Assembly: GCF_000178975.2 (NCBI RefSeq)
Contig: NC_015064.1
Location: 496,001 to 560,000 of the forward strand
Length of the DNA stretch: 64,000 nucleotides
DNA from: Granulicella tundricola MP5ACTX9
GTDB lineage: Bacteria > Acidobacteriota > Terriglobia > Terriglobales > Acidobacteriaceae
Reading direction: 5' to 3'
In this document: one piece after another, positions 41,988 to 51,969 of the stretch
How positions within the stretch are numbered: the first letter of the stretch is position 1
How the letters are laid out: every line of letters starts with the position of its first letter
Made by a program: the position numbers and the translations under genes
The notes under the pieces: generated by a model
Told to the model about the DNA's origin: nothing
Database searches by the model: none
The model's input: only the letters and a program-made list of their open reading frames with translations

Positions 41988-44900
41988 TTAGGCTCCGGCG
42001 GCTGCGTGATGCGGGTTTGCGTCCTGGGTGGCTGTGGCTACGGCGCTGGATTTGCGGCGACCGTGGAGCAGGGCGAAGACGGACGGAACGAAGACCAGGG
42101 TGGCGAGGGTGGCGGCGCTGAGACCGCCGATGACGGCACGTCCGAGCGGCGCGTTCTGTTCACCGCCTTCACCAGCCCCGAGCGCCATGGGGATCATTCC
42201 GATGATCATGGCGAGTGCGGTCATCATGACGGGACGGAAGCGCGTGGCTCCGGATTCGAGCGCGGCGGCGAGTGCGTCGCCGTGATGCTCGAAACGTTCC
42301 TTGGCGAAGGAGACGACAAGGATGGAGTTGGCGGTGGCGACACCCATACACATGATGGCTCCCATGAGCGCGGGGACGGAGAGTGTAGTTCCCGTGATGA
42401 AGAGGAACATCACGATGCCTGCGAGCGCGGCGGGGAGCGCGGTGATGATGATGAAGGGATCCAGCCAGGACTGGAAGTTGACGACGATGAGCAGGTAGAC
42501 GAGGACGATGGCGAAGCCTAGTCCGGAGATGAGTCCGAAGTAAGAGCTGCGCATGGTATCGACCTGACCGCGAACGCGGATGAGGCTGCCCTTGGGGAGG
42601 AGCTTCCGGTTACGATCGACGATGGTCTCAATCTCCTTGGAGACGGAGCCGAGGTCGCGATCCTGGACGTTGCCGTAGATATCGACGACGCGATGGATGT
42701 TGTAGTGGTTGACGACCTCCATCTCCGTGCCGCGCTGGATGGAGGCGACATCCGCCAGGATCTCCGGCTTTTTGGCGTTGGCGGAGGAGAGCGGGATGTT
42801 GCGGAGATCGTTGAGGCTCTGAATCTGATACTGCGGGGTCAGGGCCACGAGCGGATAGACGACGCCGTTCTTGGTGTTCCAGTAGAACTGCGGCGCAAGC
42901 TGGGTGCTGCCGGAGAGCATGTTGACGACGGAGCCGCCTACATCCTTCTCGTTGTAACCGCCCTGTGAGGCCTTGGTGCGGTCTACGTTGATGTCGTAGG
43001 TGGGGTAGTCGTCGGGCTGCTGGACGCGGAGATCGACGAGGCCGGGAACGGTGCGCATTTCGCCGAGGATCTTATCGAGAACCTTGCGATTGCCGCGGAT
43101 GTCCGCGCCTTCAATCTGGACATCGATGGGCGAGGGCAGGCCGAAGTTGAGGATCTGGGTGACGATGTCCGAGGGCAGGAAGTAAAAGGTGGTGCCCTGG
43201 AACTCCTTGGGGAGATTGGAGCGGAGGGTGCGAACGAAGTCGGCGGTGGCGGTGTGATCTTCCTTCAGCGAGACCAGGATGTCCGCGTCACCCGCGCCGA
43301 TGAGGCCGGAGGTGGCGTGCTGGAAGTTGAGGGTGGAGTAGGGGAGGCCGATGTTGTCGAGGATGTTATCGACCTGGGCGGAGGGGATGGTCTTGCGGAT
43401 CTGCTGCTCGACGAGATCGCAGAGCCTGGCGGTCTCTTCAATACGGGTTCCGGAGGGTGCGCGCAGATGCAGGATGAAGGAGCCGGTGTCCGTGGCGGGG
43501 AAGAAGTTCTGGCCGAGGAACGGGATCAGCAGGAAGGCGCAGAGGCAAAGGAGCAGGAAGGCCGGAACGAAGACCTTGCGGGAGACGATGAGGCTGTTGA
43601 GGAGGTTCTGATAGCCGGCGCGAAGCTTTTCAAAGTTGCGCTCGAAGCCGCGCTGGAAGCGGGCGAGAGGGTTGCGCGAAGGGACGGCATGATGATCGTG
43701 CTTTTTGAGCAGGTACATCGCCATGGTGGGGACCAGGGTACGGGAGAGGATGTAGCTGGCGAGCATGGCGAAGACGACGGACTCGGCCAGAGGCACGAAG
43801 AGGTAACGGGCTACGCCGGAGAGGAAGAACATGGGCGTGAAGACGATGCAGATGCAAAGGGTGGAGACGAGGGCGGGGACGGAGATCTGTGCGGCACCCT
43901 CAACGATGGAGGTTTCGAGCTCGTTACCCTCTTCGAGGTAGCGCTCGATGTTCTCGATGGTGACGGTGGCGTCGTCGACCAGGATGCCGACGGCGAGGGC
44001 GAGACCGCTGAGGGTCATGATGTTGATGGTCTCGCCGATGAGGCCGAGGACGATGATGGAGGAGAGGATGGAGAGTGGGATGGAGATGGCGATGATGATA
44101 GTGGAACGCCATGAGCCGAGGAAGAGCAGGATCATGAGGCCGGTGAGGATGGCGGCGATGATGGCTTCGCGGATGACGCCGACGACCGAGGCGCGTACGA
44201 AGACGGACTGATCGCTGATGGGGGTGATGACGAGTGCGGGCGGCAGGGTGAGCTTCAACTGAGGCAGCAGTCCGCGAATCTGGCTGACGACTGAAAGAGT
44301 GGAGGCGCTGCCGGATTTGAGGATGGTGATGAGCACGCCGCGCTTGCCGTCCTGGCGAACGATGTTGGTCTGCGGGATGGAGCCGTCGGAGACGTTGGCG
44401 ACGTCGTGCACGTAGATGGTGGTGCCGTTGACCTGTTTGAGGGGTAGATCGTTGAGGCCGGCGATGGAGACGGGCGCGGAGTTGAGCTTGACGTCGTACT
44501 CATCCATGCCGATCTTGGCGGTACCGGAGGGCTGCGTGACGTTCTGGGTGGCCATCGCGCTGAGTACGTCCTGCGGGCTCAAGCCCTGGGCCTGGAGCTT
44601 CTTGGGGTCCAGGTTGACCATGATGGAGCGCTGCTTGCCGCCATAGACGTTGGGCACGACGGCGCCAGGGACGGTGACGAGTGCGGGCCGGACGAAGTTG
44701 AGGCCGGTATCGTTGAGGATCTGCTCTGAGAGCCCTGCGCCGGAGAGTCCGAGCTGAAGGATGGGCACCGACGAGGCGGAGAAGTTGATGATCTGCGGAG
44801 GCAGGGTGCCGGGAGGCAGTTGGCGGAGCTCAAACTGGGCGGAGCTGGTGACCTGGGCGTTGGCGGTATCGAGCGACGCGCCGGGCTGCAGGTAGATCTT

Positions 44901-45176
44901 GACGACGACCTGGCCGTTTACGGTGGTGGACTCAATGTGCTGGATGTTATCGACGAGCACGGTGAGCGCCTTCTCGTACGGCGTGGTGAGGCGGCCTTCG
45001 AGCTCTTCCGGGTTGAGGCCGGTGTACTGCCAGGCCACGGAGACGACCGGGATGTTGATGGCCGGGAAGATGTCCGTGGGGGTATTGAGGATGATGACCG
45101 GGGCAGCGATCAAGATCAGAATTGCAAGCACGATGAAGGTGTACGGTCGGCTAAGCGCTATTTTGACAATCCACAT
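41988..45176 (-). CDS. RND efflux permease (HAE1-type)
   Basis: A 1062-residue inner-membrane proton-driven transporter with the usual 12 helices and two large periplasmic loops. The proton-relay Asp pair in helix 4 is present (LAVGILVDDATVTIENIERY), and the N-terminus MWIVKIALSRPYTFIVLAIL is typical. The C-terminal half repeats the fold (GVATANSILVVSFAKERFE). Substrate type (drugs, solvents, plant phenolics) cannot be told. It is the first gene of a three-gene operon (permease, adaptor, channel) and is divergent from a LysR regulator across 152 bp. Confidence 0.94.
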   Translation of the reverse strand: MWIVKIALSRPYTFIVLAILILIAAPVIILNTPTDIFPAINIPVVSVAWQYTGLNPEELEGRLTTPYEKALTVLVDNIQHIESTTVNGQVVVKIYLQPGASLDTANAQVTSSAQFELRQLPPGTLPPQIINFSASSVPILQLGLSGAGLSEQILNDTGLNFVRPALVTVPGAVVPNVYGGKQRSIMVNLDPKKLQAQGLSPQDVLSAMATQNVTQPSGTAKIGMDEYDVKLNSAPVSIAGLNDLPLKQVNGTTIYVHDVANVSDGSIPQTNIVRQDGKRGVLITILKSGSASTLSVVSQIRGLLPQLKLTLPPALVITPISDQSVFVRASVVGVIREAIIAAILTGLMILLFLGSWRSTIIIAISIPLSILSSIIVLGLIGETINIMTLSGLALAVGILVDDATVTIENIERYLEEGNELETSIVEGAAQISVPALVSTLCICIVFTPMFFLSGVARYLFVPLAESVVFAMLASYILSRTLVPTMAMYLLKKHDHHAVPSRNPLARFQRGFERNFEKLRAGYQNLLNSLIVSRKVFVPAFLLLCLCAFLLIPFLGQNFFPATDTGSFILHLRAPSGTRIEETARLCDLVEQQIRKTIPSAQVDNILDNIGLPYSTLNFQHATSGLIGAGDADILVSLKEDHTATADFVRTLRSNLPKEFQGTTFYFLPSDIVTQILNFGLPSPIDVQIEGADIRGNRKVLDKILGEMRTVPGLVDLRVQQPDDYPTYDINVDRTKASQGGYNEKDVGGSVVNMLSGSTQLAPQFYWNTKNGVVYPLVALTPQYQIQSLNDLRNIPLSSANAKKPEILADVASIQRGTEMEVVNHYNIHRVVDIYGNVQDRDLGSVSKEIETIVDRNRKLLPKGSLIRVRGQVDTMRSSYFGLISGLGFAIVLVYLLIVVNFQSWLDPFIIITALPAALAGIVMFLFITGTTLSVPALMGAIMCMGVATANSILVVSFAKERFEHHGDALAAALESGATRFRPVMMTALAMIIGMIPMALGAGEGGEQNAPLGRAVIGGLSAATLATLVFVPSVFALLHGRRKSSAVATATQDANPHHAAAGA

Positions 45177-45328
45177 GAGTGGCTATTCCTCGTTCCTCTC
45201 CCAGCGCGAGAAACCGCCGGGTTGGGGCCTGATAAGCCGTAGTTATAGGACACCACAGAATGACGTAAGGTTTCACAGGAATTTCCGGCGCTATTGAACG
45301 GAAAGACCGATCAGGAGACAATCCTGTT

Positions 45329-46237
45329 ATGGAACTACGCCACTTACGTTACTTCTGTGCAGTTGCGGAGTATGGGACTTTTCGCGAGGCTGGACGACAC
45401 CTTCATGTCTCGCAATCAGCTATCAGCGAGCAGGTGGCGGACCTGGAACACGAGATCGGCGGGGCGCTGCTGGAGCGTAGTCAACGCTCGACCAGGCTGA
45501 CGCGGCAGGGCGAGATCTTTCTGGAAGAGGCGAAGAAGACACTGCTGGCGGCGGAGCGGACGGTGGATCTAACGCGGCGGTCGCTGCTGGGGCAGGAAGG
45601 GACGCTGGCGATCGGGTTCTTTCTGTGGGGGGCGGGCGGATTCTTTACGCGGATCATTCGCGACTACCGGAAGCTTCATCCGAACATCAAGCTGTCGCTG
45701 ATGGATATGCACGCACACGACCAGATGGCCGCGATGGAGAGTGGGCAGCTCGACATTGGGTTTACGCGCCCGCTGGTGGCTCCGTATGACAAGCTCTTCC
45801 GGTCTGAGCCGCTTTACAACGATCCGATCGTGGTGGTGATGCCGAAGGAGCATCCGCTGGCGAAGGGGCCGGTGACGATCCAGGATCTGGCGGCGGAGCG
45901 GTGGGTGCTGTGCGAGCGGCCGTTTATTCCGGCACTGTTCGACAGCATCATTGCGCTGTGTACGTCGCATGGGTTTTCACCGAATATCGTGAACGGTTCT
46001 TCGACGTGGTCCGGGGTGATGACGCTGGTGGAGGCGGGCGAGGGGATCGGGCTGGTGCCTTCCGGGGCGCGGTATATCCGTCCGCCGGGGCTGGTGTTCT
46101 GTGAACTGGAGCCGAATATCACGAAGGTGGGGCTCTCTCTGGTGTGGAACCCGCTGAATGAGGGGCCGGTGGTGAAGTCGTTTTTGAAGCTGGTGCGGGA
46201 GAATAAGGAACGGATACGAAAGAGTGCGGGGAACTGA
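45329..46237 (+). CDS. LysR family transcriptional regulator
   Basis: A 302-residue LysR protein. The N-terminal winged helix-turn-helix is MELRHLRYFCAVAEYGTFRE, then HVSQSAISEQVADLEHEIGG. The C-terminal two-lobed effector domain starts at about residue 90 (EGTLAIGFFLWGAGGFFTRI). Because it is divergent from the RND operon, it probably activates or represses that pump in response to a small aromatic or other inducer, and probably regulates itself. No unmistakable T-N11-A box was found in the 152-bp gap. The GNAT gene follows after 2 bp. Confidence 0.92.
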   Translation: MELRHLRYFCAVAEYGTFREAGRHLHVSQSAISEQVADLEHEIGGALLERSQRSTRLTRQGEIFLEEAKKTLLAAERTVDLTRRSLLGQEGTLAIGFFLWGAGGFFTRIIRDYRKLHPNIKLSLMDMHAHDQMAAMESGQLDIGFTRPLVAPYDKLFRSEPLYNDPIVVVMPKEHPLAKGPVTIQDLAAERWVLCERPFIPALFDSIIALCTSHGFSPNIVNGSSTWSGVMTLVEAGEGIGLVPSGARYIRPPGLVFCELEPNITKVGLSLVWNPLNEGPVVKSFLKLVRENKERIRKSAGN

Positions 46238-46239
46238 AG

Positions 46240-46743
46240 ATGACGGTACGGTTGGCGACGATGGAGGATGTTTCGGCGGTCATGGGGCTGGTTCGGCGGG
46301 TGGTGCCGGGGATGCGGGCGGGCGGCAACACGCAGTGGGATGATGTTTATCCGAACGCCGAGGTGTTTGGGCGGGATGTGGAGTTGGGGCAGCTTTGGGT
46401 GGCGGAGATCGATGGGGTGATTGCGGGAGTTGCCGCGATTACGACCGACCAGGAGCATGAGTATGCGGAGGTGGGGTGGGATATTACGGAGACGGCGATC
46501 GTGGTGCATCGGCTGGCGGTGGACCCGGCGTTTCAGGGGCGGGGGATCGCGAGGGCGCTGATGGAGCTTGGGGAGACGGTGGCTCGGGAGCGTGGGATTG
46601 GAGTGCTAAGGGTGGATACGAGTAAGGATAATGCGGTGACGCAGCGGCTGTTTCCTAAGCTGGGGTATCGGCTGGATGGGGAGATTGGGCTTAGCTTCAG
46701 GCCGGGGCTTCGGGTGCTTTGCTATGAAAAACGGCTGGGGTGA
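46240..46743 (+). CDS. GNAT family N-acetyltransferase
   Basis: A 167-residue acetyltransferase. The acetyl-CoA pyrophosphate loop is in VHRLAVDPAFQGRGIARALM. The fold's start TVRLATMEDVSAVMGLVRRV and end VTQRLFPKLGYRLDGEI are typical. The substrate is unknown. It starts 2 bp after the LysR stop, so it is co-transcribed with the regulator and might modify a compound exported by the neighbouring pump. That link is inference. Confidence 0.87.
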   Translation: MTVRLATMEDVSAVMGLVRRVVPGMRAGGNTQWDDVYPNAEVFGRDVELGQLWVAEIDGVIAGVAAITTDQEHEYAEVGWDITETAIVVHRLAVDPAFQGRGIARALMELGETVARERGIGVLRVDTSKDNAVTQRLFPKLGYRLDGEIGLSFRPGLRVLCYEKRLG

Positions 46744-46767
46744 AGTTGTGGCCACACCAGGCGAACG

Positions 46768-46880
46768 GCCTGAGTTGATCAAGATTGATAAAGGCGATCA
46801 AGACTGATAGAAGCAACTGCCGGGTTTTCGCTTGATTAGCTTTGATCGCTTTTATCAATACTTATCAACTCAGGCTTTTT
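46768..46880. repeat. Large imperfect inverted repeat, also a likely bidirectional terminator
   Basis: GCCTGAGTTGATCAAGATTG, then ATAAAGGCGATCAAG (left arm, 46768-46803) pairs with CTTTGATCGCTTTTATCAAT, then ACTTATCAACTCAGGC (right arm, 46840-46875), with only a few mismatches. It ends in CTTTTTCTT. It lies between the convergent GNAT and GH13 genes. Each arm resembles the single element at 34913. Confidence 0.75.
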
Positions 46881-46881
46881 C

Positions 46882-48513
46882 TTATTGAGGCGACTCGTTC
46901 AGTTTGATGACTACTCCTTCGTTGGGGCGGAGTTGCATCCATTCGATCCAGGGGCGGTCCTGCTGGTCGAGGTAGGTGCTTAGGATGAGGGTGCCTTTGG
47001 GGGAGTCGATCCATTTGGTTTCGTTGGTGAAGTTGAGGTGGATCTGGTAGCGTTCGGCTTCACCGGCTCGGGTGTAGGTGAGGACTTCGCTGGGGGAGAT
47101 GACTTCAGTGACGGTGCCGCAGTGGAGGGCGGGGGTGGCGCTGCGGAGGGTGAGCAGGGCTCGGTAGAGGTGGAGGAAGGAGCGCGGGGCGGCTTCTTCG
47201 GCGGTGACGCTGATGCGGACGTGTTCGTCGACGAGGGGGAGCCAGGGGGTGGGGGCGGAGGTGAAGCCGGCGTTGGGGGTCTCGTCCCAGAGCATGGGGG
47301 AGCGTTCGGGGTCGCGGCCGAAGCCTTGACCTGGCTGGTTCTTTTCTGCGGGGTCCTGGACCTGGTCGGGGGTGATGGTGGCGTCGGTCATGCCGAGTTC
47401 GTCGCCGTAGTAGAGCGTGGGGGTGCCGCGCAGGGTGAGGATGAGCATGGCGGCGACGCGGGCCTGGGCTGCGCCGATGCGGGTGGCGAGGCGGTGCTGA
47501 TCGTGATTGCCGAGGACCCAGTTGGGCCATGCGCCGGGGGGGAGGGCGGCTTCATAGCTGCGGATGAGCTCCGCGATGAGGTCTGCCTGCCATGCGGTCT
47601 GGATGAGGTGGAAGTTGAAGGGAAGCTGCGCGCCGTGAAGGTGCGGGGTTTCCAGGTAGCCGGAGGAGGCGGTGTCGCCGGGTTCGTAGTAGCGGACGAG
47701 CTCGTCGATGGGGAGGTAGATCTCGCCGATGAGGACGCGCTCGGAGTACTCGTCGACGAGGGCGCGCATCTGGCGGACGATCTCGTGGGTTTCGGGCTGG
47801 TCGGCGGTGTAGGTGGGGAGGATGGACCAGAAGGACGAGCCGCCGTTGAAGTCGGGGTTGGGCGGGTTGGAGCGGAACTGGTCGTCCTTGATGAGGAGCC
47901 AGAGGACGTCCATGCGGAAGCCGTCTACGCCCTTATCGAGCCAGAAGCGCATGGCGGCGAAGATGGCGGCGCGGACTTCCGGATTGCGCCAGTTGAGGTC
48001 TGGCTGCTGGGTGAGGAAGGAGTGGTAGTAGAACTGACGGGTGATTTCGTCGTAGGTCCAGGCGGTGCCGCCGAAGTTGGACATCCAGTTGTTGGGGACG
48101 CGGCCTTCGTTGCCGTCGCGCCAGAGGTACCAGTCTCGTTTGGGGTTATCGCGGGAGCTGCGGGATTCGAGGAACCAGGGGTGCTGATCCGAGGTGTGAT
48201 TGGGGACGAAGTCCAGGATGACCTTGAGGTTGCGGGCGTGCGCGCCGGCGAGGAGGGCGTCGAAGTCATCGATGGTGCCGAAGAGGGGATCGACGCCGGT
48301 GTAGTCGGCGACGTCGTAACCGAAGTCCGCCATGGGCGAGGGATAGAAGGGCGAGATCCAGATGGCGTCTACGCCGAGCGTGGCGACGTAGTCCAGGCGG
48401 CTGGAGATTCCTGCGAGGTCGCCGACGCCATCGCCGTTGGAATCCTGAAACGACCTGGGGTAGATCTGGTAGATGACCCCGTCCCGCCACCAGAGCTTGC
48501 AATGTTCACTCAT
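46882..48513 (-). CDS. GH13 family alpha-glucosidase
   Basis: A 543-residue (beta/alpha)8 enzyme. The four GH13 regions are seen: DFVPNHTS, GFRMDVLW (nucleophile Asp), IGEIYLP (acid/base Glu) and LGNHDQHR (transition-state Asp). The beginning WWRDGVIYQIYPRSFQDSNG with DGVGDLAGISSRLDYV is typical of oligo-1,6-glucosidase/alpha-glucosidase subfamilies. No signal peptide is seen, so it probably acts on short alpha-glucosides in the cytoplasm. It complements the GH15 glucoamylase and glucokinase far upstream. It is monocistronic. Confidence 0.92.
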   Translation of the reverse strand: MSEHCKLWWRDGVIYQIYPRSFQDSNGDGVGDLAGISSRLDYVATLGVDAIWISPFYPSPMADFGYDVADYTGVDPLFGTIDDFDALLAGAHARNLKVILDFVPNHTSDQHPWFLESRSSRDNPKRDWYLWRDGNEGRVPNNWMSNFGGTAWTYDEITRQFYYHSFLTQQPDLNWRNPEVRAAIFAAMRFWLDKGVDGFRMDVLWLLIKDDQFRSNPPNPDFNGGSSFWSILPTYTADQPETHEIVRQMRALVDEYSERVLIGEIYLPIDELVRYYEPGDTASSGYLETPHLHGAQLPFNFHLIQTAWQADLIAELIRSYEAALPPGAWPNWVLGNHDQHRLATRIGAAQARVAAMLILTLRGTPTLYYGDELGMTDATITPDQVQDPAEKNQPGQGFGRDPERSPMLWDETPNAGFTSAPTPWLPLVDEHVRISVTAEEAAPRSFLHLYRALLTLRSATPALHCGTVTEVISPSEVLTYTRAGEAERYQIHLNFTNETKWIDSPKGTLILSTYLDQQDRPWIEWMQLRPNEGVVIKLNESPQ

Positions 48514-48570
48514 CGTTTTGGTTGGATGCGGGACATAACGGACAGGGCATAGAGGAGCGGAACTTCAGTA

Positions 48571-50322
48571 CTAGGCGGTTCCGTCCGGGTGCGCCGAGAG
48601 ACCGAGGATCGCTTCGATCTCGTCGATGGAGGCTGGGCGGGCGAGCAGGTGGCCCTGCATTCCGTCTACGCCGATGCGCTCCAGCGCCGCGCGTTGCTCA
48701 CGCTTTTCTACGCCTTCCGCGATGACCTCCATCTTGAGGCTGTGGCCCATTGCGACGATGGCTTCGACAATGGGATAGCTGCCGTTGGCGTCGCAGATGC
48801 GATTGACGAAGGAGCGGTCGATTTTGACGGTGGAGATGGGGAGGCGGTTGAGGTGCTGGAGGGAGGAGTAGCCGGTGCCGAAGTCGTCGATGGCGAAGCG
48901 GATGCCCTGGCTGTGGAGGAGGCGCATGCCCTTGGCGACCTCGTCAAAGTTGACGACGACGCGCTCTGTGATTTCGAGCTCGAGCCAGCTTGGCTCGATG
49001 CCCCACTCCTGCACGACGTTCATGACGGAGACGGCGTAGTCGGGCCGCAGGAGTTGGAGGGGCGAGACGTTGACGGCGATGCGCATGGGCTCGCGTCCGG
49101 GGGTGTTCCACATCTTCAACTGACGGCAGGCCTGGGCGAGAACCCAGTAGCCGATGGGATAGATGAGGCCGGATTCTTCCGCGACGGGGATGAAGCGGTC
49201 CGGCTCAATGAAGCCGCCGCCCTGACGCGGGAGGCGGAGCAACGCCTCCATACCGCGGACGGTGCCGTTGGGGCGGTACTCGAGCTGGTAGTGGAGCTGG
49301 AAGGTCTCTTCTGCCAGTGCGGTGCGGATGCAGGCTTCCATGTGCGAGCCATCATCGACGTATGGGTCTGTGCTCTCCTGCGCGATGAAGGCCCGGTTGC
49401 CGCCTGCACGTTTGGCGCGATACATGGCGAGGTCGGCGAGGCGCTGGAGCTCATCGCTTTCGGTGCCGTGGTCGGGATAGACGGCGACGCCGATGCTCGC
49501 GCCCATGGTGAGGGTGTGGTTCTCGACTTCAAAGACCTTGCCGATGGCCTGCAGGAGGAAGTTGGCGACGATCATGGCGGACTGTGCGCTTTCCACCTCT
49601 GCGAGCACGACCGTGAACTCCTCTCCGCCGACGCGTGCGACCACATCCATGCCGCGCAGACGGCGGGTGAGGCGGCTGCCCAGCTCCTTGAGGCACTCGT
49701 CTCCGATGGAGTGTCCGTACCAGTCATTGATCTGTTTGAAGCGGTCGAGATCGATGCAGAGGATGGCGACGCGATGACCGTTGCGGCGCGCGGTGATCAA
49801 CGCCTGGCGGGCGCGCTCCTCCAGCGAGATGCGGTTGGCGAGGCCGGTGAGCGAGTCCTGCATGGCGATGGTCTGCCAGCGTGCCTGCTCCTTCTTATTC
49901 TCCGTAATGTCCATGGCGACGACGAGGCAGAGGGTTCGGCCTTCGGCCAGCGCCTGCCGCTCGCGGACCTCTACGGTCAGGCTTCCGCCGGATTTGGTGC
50001 GATGGCGCTCGACGCGCTCTGAGGATGCCAGCAGGTTTTCTGCGGAGGGATCATGCACGATGGGGGCGGGATCGTTGAGTAACTGGTTCAGGCTGAGGGC
50101 GAGGAACTCTTCGCGCGTGTAGCCGTACTGGTCCAGGGCGCGGGCGTTGGTGGCGACGAGTCGCAGGCTTGCCTTGTCATAGACGAACATGGCGAGGGGG
50201 TTCTCTTCAAAGAGGAAGTCCGCTCCGGGCAACGCGTCGCGGCGAGTGCCGGAGAAGTGCGTCACATCCAGAGGCCCGGGGCCTGACAGGTGCATGCGAA
50301 ATGTATTGTCCTGCTCTGCCAT
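48571..50322 (-). CDS. PAS-GGDEF-EAL c-di-GMP signalling protein
   Basis: A 583-residue cytoplasmic protein. A PAS domain (about 35-150; NPLAMFVYDKASLRLVATNA, LVVAMDITENKKEQ) comes first. A GGDEF domain with an intact active site follows (about 155-325; DSLTGLANRISLE, DLDRFKQINDWYGH, RVGGEEF). Last is an EAL domain with MEALLRLP, NVSPLQLL, LEITERVV, DDFGTGYSS and IAEGVEKREQ (about 330-575). The metal-binding residues of the EAL half look kept, so both making and breaking c-di-GMP are possible. Tad pili and adhesion are frequent c-di-GMP targets. The pilus locus begins 2 kb away, with a second PAS-GGDEF protein at its far side. Confidence 0.92.
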   Translation of the reverse strand: MAEQDNTFRMHLSGPGPLDVTHFSGTRRDALPGADFLFEENPLAMFVYDKASLRLVATNARALDQYGYTREEFLALSLNQLLNDPAPIVHDPSAENLLASSERVERHRTKSGGSLTVEVRERQALAEGRTLCLVVAMDITENKKEQARWQTIAMQDSLTGLANRISLEERARQALITARRNGHRVAILCIDLDRFKQINDWYGHSIGDECLKELGSRLTRRLRGMDVVARVGGEEFTVVLAEVESAQSAMIVANFLLQAIGKVFEVENHTLTMGASIGVAVYPDHGTESDELQRLADLAMYRAKRAGGNRAFIAQESTDPYVDDGSHMEACIRTALAEETFQLHYQLEYRPNGTVRGMEALLRLPRQGGGFIEPDRFIPVAEESGLIYPIGYWVLAQACRQLKMWNTPGREPMRIAVNVSPLQLLRPDYAVSVMNVVQEWGIEPSWLELEITERVVVNFDEVAKGMRLLHSQGIRFAIDDFGTGYSSLQHLNRLPISTVKIDRSFVNRICDANGSYPIVEAIVAMGHSLKMEVIAEGVEKREQRAALERIGVDGMQGHLLARPASIDEIEAILGLSAHPDGTA

Positions 50323-50475
50323 GGGAACCCAGTTTCAAACCGTACGACTTATACATCAATCAAGCTGGTCGAATCATCCAGTGAAACTCAGGGCAGATAT
50401 TCGTTCCATCTGAGGCTAGGTGCGACCCCGGCTGTGAGTAATCCCCCAAAGGTGTTGTACGGCTGAACCAAAGAC

Positions 50476-51969
50476 CTATGGGATCTGCGCTTCACTTCGT
50501 TCCAGTAACGAAGACGTATTGTCCTCGTAGTCGACCTTCCAGTGATGGGTGGTCTTTAAAAGATAGATCAAGGGAGAGTCTCGTTCAAAGAAGACGTACC
50601 GAATCTGGTACCTGTCGAGCAGGGCGAGGGAGTCTTTGAGGCGGACGATATCGAGATAGTCCTTGAAGGTTCCGTTGTACTCGAAGATGTCGACGCGTGA
50701 ATCGATGAAGACGGGTGTGTCTCGTTTGTGCCAGACAAGAAAGCCTCCCCAGAGGAACTCGTTGAAGACGCGTCCCTGAGGATGGAACGTTGCGAGGAAG
50801 GGAAGAGATTGGTCCGGGAAGCGTGAATCCTCTTTTGTTCCCGTTAGTATGCGGGTACGTATCCTGCCGCCGATAAAGCATAGGATCATGGCGATGAGCG
50901 CGAAACGAAGCATGGGACTCAACCTCTGCCTTGAGATGCGAGGCGCGGAGGCCAGGGAGACCGCAAGCAACGGACCAACGAGGATGGCCGCGAGGAAGAG
51001 GAAGCGGGAGTAGGTGAAGGCGGAGTAGAGTCCCACGGCCAGGAGGACGAGCTCAAAGGCTGTCCATTTGCGTCCGCGCAGGAGCTGCAACAGGAAGAGG
51101 ACGGCGAGGCAGACGAAGAGGATGCGCCCGCGTGGGGAGTGGAAGTCGACGCTCTTCCACTCTTCTACATTGGCGATGTTGAGCTTCTGGCGGAAGGCGA
51201 GATCGAAGGGATAGAAGACGAGGTGCCAGCCGTAGGGGTTGGCGAAGAGGGCGAGGACACTGACGGCCCATACCTTGATCAGCCGCATGCGTGTGTCTGG
51301 TGGGTCAGGGGCAGCATCGATGGCGCCGTTGTGGAATGTGATCCAGCTTGAGGCGACAAAGAGGGTGAAGAGCACGATGCCGATGAGCCATGAGCCGTGG
51401 GTATTGACCCAGAGGAGGAAGACGAAGGGAAGCGCCCAGAGGAGTGCGGTGCGTCGCTTTGATAGTGCGAAGATGAGCAGCTCAAGGACCAGCAGGACCC
51501 AGCCGAAGAGCAGCGTTCGGGGACCGAAGGAGACGGTCGAAAGCAGGACGCCGGCGATGGTGGCGATGGATGCGGGGAGGATCGATCCTGAGGCGAGGTA
51601 GGCGAGCCACAAGACGCCGAGGAAGATGATCTCGATGGCGGCGAGCGTTACGAGGTAGAGGCCGGTGGTTTGAAGGAGGTGGAAGCCAGCGTAGAAGGGC
51701 AGCTCGGCAAGCCACTCATGGTTCATCCAGGACGAGCCTGCGGCGGTGAAGGAGAAGAGGTCGTGGGAGAGAAAGCAATGACACGATAGTTGTAGCTGGG
51801 CGTCGCGGAGATGCCACCATATATCGGGATCGGCCATGGAATCCGGCACGCAATAGAAGACGATGGCCGCGATGGTCAGGGCGGCGAGCAGCAGGCTGTA
51901 CGGGCTGGACCGCGTGGATACAGGCGATTTGGCTGCGTGATCTATCGAGGCTATCGAATCATCCGACAC
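50476..51969 (-). CDS. Polytopic membrane protein, GT-C/mannosyltransferase-like
   Basis: A 497-residue protein with about 10-11 membrane helices. The first large loop contains DPDIWWHLRDAQLQLSCHCF then HDLFSFTAAGSSWMNHEWLA. This Asp-Trp-Trp-His arrangement is found in a family of bacterial membrane proteins with a GT-C glycosyltransferase-like layout. The C-terminal soluble part (about 385-497) starts GRVFNEFLWGGFLVWHKRDT and resembles the periplasmic tail of these proteins. An undecaprenyl- or dolichyl-sugar transferase role is possible but unproven. It faces the pilus operon divergently across 489 bp, so an envelope or pilin-glycosylation link is only a thought. Confidence 0.75.
   Translation of the reverse strand: MSDDSIASIDHAAKSPVSTRSSPYSLLLAALTIAAIVFYCVPDSMADPDIWWHLRDAQLQLSCHCFLSHDLFSFTAAGSSWMNHEWLAELPFYAGFHLLQTTGLYLVTLAAIEIIFLGVLWLAYLASGSILPASIATIAGVLLSTVSFGPRTLLFGWVLLVLELLIFALSKRRTALLWALPFVFLLWVNTHGSWLIGIVLFTLFVASSWITFHNGAIDAAPDPPDTRMRLIKVWAVSVLALFANPYGWHLVFYPFDLAFRQKLNIANVEEWKSVDFHSPRGRILFVCLAVLFLLQLLRGRKWTAFELVLLAVGLYSAFTYSRFLFLAAILVGPLLAVSLASAPRISRQRLSPMLRFALIAMILCFIGGRIRTRILTGTKEDSRFPDQSLPFLATFHPQGRVFNEFLWGGFLVWHKRDTPVFIDSRVDIFEYNGTFKDYLDIVRLKDSLALLDRYQIRYVFFERDSPLIYLLKTTHHWKVDYEDNTSSLLERSEAQIP

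Noticed and set aside
43254-44114. A 286-codon plus-strand acidic frame inside the RND permease gene
   Set aside because: Low-complexity Glu/Gly/Asp composition, antisense to conserved transporter sequence.
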